This document shows, piece by piece, positions 58,587 to 64,000 of a stretch of 64,000 nucleotides of DNA (positions are counted from its first letter, which is position 1; every line of letters starts with the position of its first letter). The stretch spans positions 2,901,001-2,965,000 of the forward strand of contig NZ_CP141266.1 of the NCBI RefSeq assembly GCF_030540775.2, read 5' to 3'. The notes beneath the pieces are model-generated. The model saw only the letters and a list, made by a program, of their open reading frames with translations. It did not search any database and had not been told where the DNA came from. Source of the stretch: Flavivirga abyssicola (GTDB lineage: Bacteria > Bacteroidota > Bacteroidia > Flavobacteriales > Flavobacteriaceae). Position numbers and translations under genes: made by a program.

Positions 58587-59075
58587 TTAAACTTTTATAA
58601 GTATGTTAATTTGTGATTTTGAGAATATAACTTGTCTAAAATCATGTATGGAAACCGTTAACAATTCTTTATAATTGAAATGATGGAATGAATTAGCATT
58701 TTTTCCAATACAGTATGATTTATAGTAATATTTATAATAGTCAGGTAAAATGATGGTTCCCAGAATAATGGCGCCATAGAGGTATAAACTTCTTTTACCG
58801 TTTCCATAGCACAGATATTGTAACGCAATTTCGTCTTCAACTTTAGTTCCATAACCAGTTAAAGTATGATATGCATCATGTCTTTCAACTTTTGAGATCA
58901 ATTCAAAGTTGTTTTTATTAAGAAATAACCCAAGGTGTTTACCAAAAGAATCATCAGGATAGGTTAGCAATTGTTTTTTATTGATGTTCCAAGGTTCATG
59001 ATTCTTAAAAAGATTTGTGTAAATCTGTTTAGATTTTTCAAATAACCATGCTATAAATGTCTTTCTTATATTCAT
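58587..59075 (-). CDS. Coq4-like protein
   Basis: The 162-residue protein carries the Coq4 zinc-ligand pattern HDxxH-x11-E in RHDAYHTLTGYGTKVEDE (about residues 64-81). The downstream region YGNGKRSLYLYGAIILG is a partly hydrophobic helix, also Coq4-like. In ubiquinone-making organisms Coq4 organises or catalyses a step of ring modification. Flavobacteria use menaquinone, so the role here must differ or be unknown. It lies 44 bases downstream of the winged-helix gene and one base before the next gene. Confidence 0.72.
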   Translation of the reverse strand: MNIRKTFIAWLFEKSKQIYTNLFKNHEPWNINKKQLLTYPDDSFGKHLGLFLNKNNFELISKVERHDAYHTLTGYGTKVEDEIALQYLCYGNGKRSLYLYGAIILGTIILPDYYKYYYKSYCIGKNANSFHHFNYKELLTVSIHDFRQVIFSKSQINILIKV

Positions 59076-59119
59076 TTTAAAAGTACTTTGAAATTCAAAG
59101 TAATAGATTAAAAAAATAG

Positions 59120-59413
59120 TTATTGTTTTTTTATTAATTTTTCGAGTGCGTTAATGTGTTTTTTAAATTCTGCTTCTCCCAATTTAGTAGTGCTATAACG
59201 TGTGTTAGGTTTTCTACCAATAAATTGTTTTTCAACTTTTATATACTCGGCTTTCTCAAGCGCTTTTGTATGGCTGGCTAAATTACCGTCGGTAGCTCCA
59301 AGTAATTCTTTCAACATATTAAAATCGGCATATTCATTTACCATAAGAATAGACATAATGCCTAATCTAATTCTATGATCAAATACTTTATTTATGTTAG
59401 TTATTATACTCAT
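59120..59413 (-). CDS. winged-helix transcriptional regulator (HTH_27/MarR-like)
   Basis: The 97-residue protein is a single winged helix: FDHRIRLGIMSILM, then the recognition region LLGATDGNLASHTKALEKAEYI and the wing GRKPNTRYSTTKLGE. Such short regulators commonly precede DUF4153-type membrane protein genes in Bacteroidetes and are thought to regulate them. It heads the run of genes to 54861. No effector domain is present. Confidence 0.88.
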   Translation of the reverse strand: MSIITNINKVFDHRIRLGIMSILMVNEYADFNMLKELLGATDGNLASHTKALEKAEYIKVEKQFIGRKPNTRYSTTKLGEAEFKKHINALEKLIKKQ

Positions 59414-59418
59414 CTTAC

Positions 59419-59436
59419 TTCCTGCGAAGGCAGGAA
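59419..59436. repeat. short inverted repeat TTCCTGC-GAAG-GCAGGAA
   Basis: Perfect seven-base arms (59419-59425 and 59430-59436) flank a GAAG loop, immediately upstream of the winged-helix gene. The GC-rich motif stands out from its AT-rich surroundings and resembles dispersed small hairpin repeats of flavobacterial genomes. Confidence 0.5.
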
Positions 59437-59528
59437 TCTTTATTTATTTTTATAATCAAGATAAAACTTACTGTTATTGCTTATTCCACCATTATTTATT
59501 AAAATTCTCTCCATTATTTGACTTTCAT

Positions 59529-59804
59529 TTATGAATATCCAAAATTATTACTTATTGTTTTTCCTGAACCTATATTTTTATAGGTTATATTGTAATCACG
59601 ATCAAATTTAACTTCATTCATACACGTATTTATATAAATATGTTCGTCTTTTTTTATTTTAAAATATTGTGTTTTTGAGTCTGGTATTATTGAAAGTTAG
59701 TCAATATCAAAATTATTATTATTTTTTATTAAAAATTTGCCATTATCAGTACAGCAAGAATATAAAAGTAAAAAGGCAGATACTATTGCTAAAATTTGTT
59801 TCAT
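59529..59804 (-). pseudogene. small lipoprotein gene interrupted by a nonsense codon
   Basis: The frame begins with an ATG overlapping the stop of the upstream gene (ATGA), encodes a signal peptide with lipobox (LLLYSC, Cys17) and continues to a TAA at 59529. A TAA at codon 36 (59697-59699) interrupts it. After the stop the same frame continues with coherent sequence (TQYFKIKKDEHIYINT, VKFDRDYNITYKNIGSG). Total length would be 91 residues. Either one base change inactivated it, or the base is a sequencing error. Family not recognised. Confidence 0.6.
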
Positions 59805-60409
59805 TTTCTATCATACTTAAAATGCATCCATGTACCATAAATAATATGCATAATTCCAAAACCTAAAACCCAAAGCCAAAATCCATATCCCGGTAACCAA
59901 GCGCAAATTAAGCCTAATATAATTTGAATAAAACCTAAATAACGAATATCTCCAATACTATATTTTGAAGCATTTACTAAGGCTAATCCATAAAATAAAA
60001 GCATTAAAGCACCAGTTTGTCCATATTTTTGTTGCCCTAGTATGATTAAGATATAGATACCACCAGCTACTAACGGAATTAAAAAATTTATGACTAAGCG
60101 ACGCGATGAAGTATCCCACATAGTAGCACCATTCTTTTTTGCCTTTCTTGTAGTTAAGATGATACCGGTAACAACACTAAAAAATGCAATTAAGAACAGG
60201 TCCAACATGACTAATTTAAATATTTTGCCATCCAGTATAAGAGTGCCACTACTATATTCTATAACTAACCAATAGGCAATAGCTGCTCCAATAAGTGCAT
60301 AAATCCCGGCTAATATTCCTGATAAGCCACTAAGTGATATAAACCGCGAGGATTTATTCATTAAATCTTTTATCTCGCTTATGTCTTTTAAATAATCTTT
60401 TGATTCCAT
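59801..60409 (-). CDS. hypothetical membrane protein
   Basis: The 202-residue protein has a cytoplasmic N-terminal helix (MESKDYLKDISEIKDLMNKS) and about six membrane segments, including a conserved-looking SLSGLSGILAGIYALIGA. I do not recognise a named family, although similar proteins often precede DUF4153-type regulators and membrane genes. It overlaps the broken lipoprotein gene by four bases and probably heads the transcript that includes the winged-helix gene. Confidence 0.78.
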   Translation of the reverse strand: MESKDYLKDISEIKDLMNKSSRFISLSGLSGILAGIYALIGAAIAYWLVIEYSSGTLILDGKIFKLVMLDLFLIAFFSVVTGIILTTRKAKKNGATMWDTSSRRLVINFLIPLVAGGIYILIILGQQKYGQTGALMLLFYGLALVNASKYSIGDIRYLGFIQIILGLICAWLPGYGFWLWVLGFGIMHIIYGTWMHFKYDRK

Positions 60410-60507
60410 ATAAAAGTACTTTGAAATACAAAGTAAATAAATTATTTTTAATCGAGCATCATAAAATTTTGTTAAGTTTGAATTCGTAATTTAAATCTAT
60501 TAGAATA

Positions 60508-60885
60508 TTGAAACCTGTAGACGAGTATTTTTTCAATCAAAAAGAACCTTTTCAATCCATCATGCTTTATGTTAGAAGTGTCATACTAAATACCCTTCCA
60601 GAAGTAGAGGAGCGATATAGTTATAGAATTCCGTTTTATAATATTGGAAAAAAACCTATGATTTATTTAAATATTTTAAAAGGCAAAGAGTATGTAGATG
60701 TTGCTTTTGTACAAGGTATTCTATTGGAAAAGCAGTTTCCTGTTTTAAAGAACAATAATAAACGTAAACAAGTACGATCTATTCAACTAAGAACGATAGA
60801 AGATTTAGACCATGAAAATTTTGTTGAGTTGTTACATGAAGCATCAAACTCATTGAACAAAAGCAAAAAAGCCTGGTTTATTTAA
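60508..60885 (+). CDS. DUF1801-like protein
   Basis: The 125-residue protein, starting at a TTG (60508) since no ATG is available, fits the DUF1801/YdhG-like fold: the N-terminal PVDEYF and the central LPEVEERYSYRIPFYNIGKKPMIY region. The family structure is known but its function is not. It is a single plus-strand gene between minus-strand neighbours. Confidence 0.8.
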   Translation: MKPVDEYFFNQKEPFQSIMLYVRSVILNTLPEVEERYSYRIPFYNIGKKPMIYLNILKGKEYVDVAFVQGILLEKQFPVLKNNNKRKQVRSIQLRTIEDLDHENFVELLHEASNSLNKSKKAWFI

Positions 60886-60991
60886 TGAAACTTAATAGTG
60901 AAAAACTACAGAAATGGTGAATTCAATATTATACAGTTGAACTATCCCACAACTGGAGAGCAGGGTATTATAAAACACTACTAAAAGTTTT

Positions 60992-61861
60992 TTAAAGCCT
61001 AAAAATACCACCAAAAGAAATAACACGTTGCAAATAAAAGAAATATTGAGATGCACTTTCTGCAGTGTTACTAGTAGTTCTTATATCTGGCATATTAATG
61101 TAACCACCTCTTAAATCTGTTTGCACAAAAAAGTATTTGAAAAATGTAAAATTTAACCCAGCGCTCAATGATACACCATAACCAGCTAAATGAAATTCGT
61201 CATATCTGTCTTTTTGAAGTATTGTTGTATTGGTTTTTGGGTATAAGACACCAGCTCCAATACCTTCGGTAATGTTTAGCTGAAACTTATCAGTATTTTG
61301 AATATTGAATATAGATGAAATATCATCAAATCTCGAAAACTCTGCATATACATAGTTTAAACCATTGGTGTGTTCAAACAATAAGAAGTCTTCCGACACA
61401 AAAAATGCTTCATTTTCATAATTTCCATTGTATAGACTTCCTGCTTCAGAGTCCGGTAAGTTAATATGTCCGTTAATAGCTTTAATTCTATTGTTTTTCA
61501 TAACATACTTCATATGGTCAACACCAAGTGAAATAATATATTTATCAGAGATAAAATACCCAACTTTTACATTCGTTTGCGGAATTGTAATTCTTGTTGG
61601 GTTAATATAGTCTATGTGCCAACCTTTAGGTTTGTCCCTAGCAGAAACATCTTTTATGGTAAAATCATAATCGACACCTTTAAATCGGATATCCGATTTT
61701 GAAAAAGACTCTCTATTACCACCCCAGCTAATAAAGAATTTGCCTTTATTAGAAGCCGTATATTTTTGAGTGTTATCAATATTGTTTTTTTGAGCGAAAC
61801 AGTTCTGAGATAAAGTACTTATAATAAAAATTACTATAAGCTTAATAGGTTTAATGGTCAT
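60992..61861 (-). CDS. putative outer-membrane beta-barrel protein
   Basis: From the Met at 61861 the protein has 289 residues with a clean signal peptide (MTIKPIKLIVIFIIS, cleavage near CFAQ, about residue 24). It then shows alternating hydrophobic strands such as KFFISWGGNRES and ISLGVDHMKYV, ending in aromatic GGIFRL, as in outer-membrane barrels. An in-frame ATG at 61921 would add 20 non-signal residues and is rejected. Its signal-peptide region is part of a ~200-bp tandem duplication. Function unknown. Confidence 0.75.
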   Translation of the reverse strand: MTIKPIKLIVIFIISTLSQNCFAQKNNIDNTQKYTASNKGKFFISWGGNRESFSKSDIRFKGVDYDFTIKDVSARDKPKGWHIDYINPTRITIPQTNVKVGYFISDKYIISLGVDHMKYVMKNNRIKAINGHINLPDSEAGSLYNGNYENEAFFVSEDFLLFEHTNGLNYVYAEFSRFDDISSIFNIQNTDKFQLNITEGIGAGVLYPKTNTTILQKDRYDEFHLAGYGVSLSAGLNFTFFKYFFVQTDLRGGYINMPDIRTTSNTAESASQYFFYLQRVISFGGIFRL

Positions 61862-61980
61862 TAATGCTTTTTGATCGATTGTAAATAATAGCCTTTTGGA
61901 AGAATAAACATTATTCTCCAATAAGGTTTTCTGATTTTTTCTGATTGATTTTAAAAACTAGAGAGATAGAACAGTTTTTA
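61785..61980. repeat. tandem duplication, copy 1
   Basis: This copy covers the signal-peptide end of the outer-membrane protein gene and its upstream sequence, ending in CTAGAGAGAT followed by ACAGTTTTT. It aligns with 61986-62182 at a period of about 200 bases, with substitutions and small indels. Confidence 0.65.
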
Positions 61981-61985
61981 TAATA

Positions 61986-62182
61986 TTTTTTTGAGTGAAA
62001 TTTTTTCGAGAGAAAGGGCTTATAATATAAACTACTATAAGTTTAATTGGAGTAATAGTCATTTATGTTTTTTGATTTGATTGTAAATAAAAGTCTTTTG
62101 ACGAAATATATACCTATTCCTTAAAAAGATTTTGAATTTTTTTGATTGATTGTATAAAATCTAGAGAGATTGGATAGTTTTT
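61986..62182. repeat. tandem duplication, copy 2
   Basis: This copy holds a decayed version of the start of the outer-membrane protein gene (minus strand, ending near TTGAGTGAAA) and extends into the real 3' end of kdsA (CTAGAGAGAT at 62161). The order implies duplication of a segment running from the kdsA stop to the signal peptide of the next gene. The 239-base gap between the two genes consists mainly of these copies. Confidence 0.65.
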
Positions 62183-62979
62183 CTAATAGCAACTAAATTT
62201 GTGAGCAATTTTTCTAAATTATCTAAGTGTAACATATTGGCGCCATCGCTTTTTGCATTTGCAGGATCGAAATGGGTTTCAATGAATATACCATCTACAT
62301 TATTAACAATACCTGCCCTTGCTATAGTTTCAATCATATCTGGTCTGCCTCCTGTTACACCTGCAGTTTGGTTAGGTTGTTGTAGAGAATGTGTGACATC
62401 TAAAACAGTAGGAGCGTATTGACGCATTGTTGGAATACCACGAAAATCTACTATCATATCCTGATAGCCAAACATAGTGCCTCTATCTGTTATCCAAGCT
62501 TTATCACTACCAGCATCTTTAACCTTTTGTACAGCATGTTTCATGGCTTCTGGACTCATAAACTGTCCTTTTTTTAAGTTGACGATCTTGCCAGTTTTTG
62601 CTGCGGCAACCACCAAATCTGTTTGACGAACTAAAAATGCAGGAATTTGCAATACATCAACATACTGTGCAGCTAACATAGCATCAGAAACTTCATGAAT
62701 ATCTGTAACCGTAGGAACATCAAAAGTATCAGAAACTTTCTTTAAAATTTTTAAAGCTTTTTCATTACCAATTCCTGTAAAACTGTCAATTCTACTGCGA
62801 TTTGCCTTTTTAAAGCTCCCTTTAAAAACATAAGGGATTTCTAGTTTGTTAGTAATTGTAACTACCTTTTCGGCAATGCGAAGTGCCATATCTTCTCCTT
62901 CTATAGCACACGGGCCGCAGAGCAAGAAAAAATTGTTAGAATTTGTATGTTTTATTTTTGGAATATCTTTAAGCGTCAT
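62161..62979 (-). CDS. kdsA: 3-deoxy-8-phosphooctulonate synthase (KDO-8-P synthase)
   Basis: The 272-residue cytoplasmic enzyme condenses phosphoenolpyruvate with arabinose 5-phosphate to KDO-8-phosphate for lipopolysaccharide core synthesis. Family signatures are LCGPCAIEGEDMALRIAE (about 24), FKGSFKKANRSRIDSFTG (about 53), KKGQFMSPEAM (about 136), and DVTHSLQQP plus GIFIETHFDPANAKSD toward the C terminus. Length fits KdsA. It has a good Bacteroidetes promoter upstream. Its 3' end abuts the tandem duplication at 61986-62182. Confidence 0.96.
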   Translation of the reverse strand: MTLKDIPKIKHTNSNNFFLLCGPCAIEGEDMALRIAEKVVTITNKLEIPYVFKGSFKKANRSRIDSFTGIGNEKALKILKKVSDTFDVPTVTDIHEVSDAMLAAQYVDVLQIPAFLVRQTDLVVAAAKTGKIVNLKKGQFMSPEAMKHAVQKVKDAGSDKAWITDRGTMFGYQDMIVDFRGIPTMRQYAPTVLDVTHSLQQPNQTAGVTGGRPDMIETIARAGIVNNVDGIFIETHFDPANAKSDGANMLHLDNLEKLLTNLVAIRKTIQSL

Positions 62980-63008
62980 AAAGCTTTTGTTTCAACAAAA
63001 TTATGATG

Positions 63009-63038
63009 CAAATATACTACTAATGATGAATTAACAAA
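63009..63038 (-). promoter_or_regulatory. kdsA promoter (-33 TTTG, -7 TATATTTG)
   Basis: On the minus strand TTTG (63038-63035) is followed after 18 bases by TATATTTG (63016-63009) and then C, an excellent match to the Bacteroidetes housekeeping promoter. It lies about 30 bases upstream of the kdsA start codon at 62979. Confidence 0.75.
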
Positions 63039-63224
63039 TGAATCTTTTAAATTGAATTAAAAACATTTTGAAGTACTTGTATAAGCTTTTGAAGCTTTGC
63101 TATTTCTGGGTTTTAACGAATTAAAAGCTAGAAAGATAAGATAAATAGTGCTCTTTTTTTCGTATTTTACGAAGAAGGAACATCCAAAAAAATATTATTA
63201 CACATTTTATATGTTATTTATAGT

Positions 63225-63232
63225 TACCTTTG
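63225..63232 (+). promoter_or_regulatory. putative -7 element of typA promoter
   Basis: TACCTTTG followed by C matches the Bacteroidetes -7 consensus TAnnTTTG and lies 24 bases before the typA ATG. The -33 region is AT-rich without a clear TTTG. Confidence 0.55.
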
Positions 63233-63255
63233 CACGCTTAAAATAAGGCACTATT

Positions 63256-64000
63256 ATGGCTAAGATTAAAAACATTGCAATTATTGCTCACGTAGATCAT
63301 GGTAAAACTACTTTGGTTGATAAGATTATGTATCACTGTCAGTTGTTCCGTGAAAACGAAAATACGGGTGATTTAATTCTTGATAATAATGATTTAGAGC
63401 GCGAAAGAGGTATTACCATTACATCTAAAAACGTTTCTGTAATTTATAAAGACACAAAGATTAATATTATTGATACACCTGGTCACGCCGATTTTGGAGG
63501 TGAAGTGGAACGTGTATTAAATATGGCAGACGGTGTTTTATTATTAGTAGATGCTTTTGAAGGACCTATGCCACAAACACGTTTTGTATTACAAAAAGCG
63601 ATTGATTTAGGATTGAAACCTTGTGTGGTTGTCAATAAAGTTGATAAAGAAAACTGTACGCCAGATGAAGTACACGAGAAAGTTTTTGACTTAATGTTTG
63701 AACTAGGTGCAGAAGAATGGCAATTAGATTTCCCTACAGTATATGGTTCTGCAAAGAATAACTGGATGAGTGACGATTGGCAAAAAGAAACTGAAAATAT
63801 AGAACCATTGTTAGATATGGTTATAAATCATATTCCTGAGCCAAAAATAGAAGAAGGTACAACCCAGATGTTAATTACCTCTTTAGATTTTTCTTCTTTT
63901 ACAGGAAGAATAGCTATTGGTCGTTTAACTCGTGGAGAATTAAAAGCAGGACAAAACATATCTTTAGTTAAACGTGATGGAAGCATTGTTAAATCTAAAA
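63256..64000 (+). CDS. typA: ribosome-associated GTPase TypA/BipA (5' part, cut by window end)
   Basis: The frame opens with ATG at 63256 and stays open to the window end (248 codons of an expected ~600). G-domain motifs are AHVDHGKTT (G1), ERGITITS (G2), DTPGHADFGGE (G3) and NKVDKE (G4). Domain II begins with FTGRIAIGRLTRGELKAGQ. The pattern NNDLERERGIT and FGGEVERVLNMADG is that of TypA rather than EF-G or LepA. It acts on the 70S ribosome in assembly and stress or cold adaptation. Only the N-terminal part can be assessed here. Confidence 0.95.
   Translation, partial: MAKIKNIAIIAHVDHGKTTLVDKIMYHCQLFRENENTGDLILDNNDLERERGITITSKNVSVIYKDTKINIIDTPGHADFGGEVERVLNMADGVLLLVDAFEGPMPQTRFVLQKAIDLGLKPCVVVNKVDKENCTPDEVHEKVFDLMFELGAEEWQLDFPTVYGSAKNNWMSDDWQKETENIEPLLDMVINHIPEPKIEEGTTQMLITSLDFSSFTGRIAIGRLTRGELKAGQNISLVKRDGSIVKSK

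Overview
The window is AT-rich and comes from a member of the Bacteroidetes, almost certainly a marine, polysaccharide-degrading member of the Flavobacteriaceae. Pointers are SusC/SusD pairs, ECF sigma/FecR regulation, a type IX secretion C-terminal sorting domain, Bacteroidetes-type promoters (TTTG, 17-20 nt, TAnnTTTG), a tmRNA whose tag reads GENNYALAA, and lipobox-bearing sulfatases and glycosidases. The species cannot be named from the sequence alone.

Region 1 (1-8662, minus strand) is the terminal part of a red-algal galactan (agar/porphyran type) pathway. It holds a GH117 anhydro-galactosidase, a RhaT-family sugar permease, an aldose 1-epimerase, an anhydrogalactonate cycloisomerase, an aldehyde dehydrogenase fitting 3,6-anhydro-L-galactose dehydrogenase, and a GH2 beta-galactosidase. 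Together they would split off galactose and anhydrogalactose, import the anhydro-sugar, oxidise it and open its ring. The kinase and aldolase that normally follow are not in the window. A divergent TPR/LuxR-type membrane regulator (8932-10539) is the likely controller. Two sulfatases and a LacZ-like GH2 (11146-18200) continue the galactan theme, followed by a small T9SS-secreted protein.

Region 2 (20352-29287, plus strand) is a compact operon: a GntR/FCD regulator preceded by a perfect 26-bp palindrome, a tartrate/malate-type dehydrogenase, a cyclase-family hydrolase, a DUF1537 four-carbon acid-sugar kinase, an MFS transporter, a Gfo/Idh/MocA oxidoreductase and a secreted DUF5060 glycosidase-like protein. 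The last is split by a frameshift at a run of ten A. The combination looks like an uncharacterised acid-sugar pathway.

Region 3 (29862-51784) holds two related SusCD modules. Module 1 is TlpA-SusD-SusC-FecR with a divergent ECF sigma. Module 2 is two TlpA, an M16 protease, SusD, SusC, FecR, a cysteine-containing lipoprotein and an ECF sigma. Module 2 is bordered on the right by ssrA (tmRNA) and on the left by what looks like a decayed copy of the ssrA 3' end and terminator, so it may be an old island or tandem duplication anchored at ssrA. The thioredoxin-like and M16 genes suggest handling of peptides or disulfide-bonded proteins rather than glycans.

Region 4 (52834-64000) is core-like: an alanine-dehydrogenase-fold oxidoreductase, an SDR, a minus-strand run of small membrane proteins (DUF1361, DUF2809, SanA/YdcF-like, DUF4173-like) with a winged-helix regulator and a Coq4-like protein, a lipoprotein gene broken by a nonsense codon, a DUF1801 protein, an outer-membrane protein next to a ~200-bp tandem duplication, kdsA, and the 5' part of typA/bipA cut by the window end.
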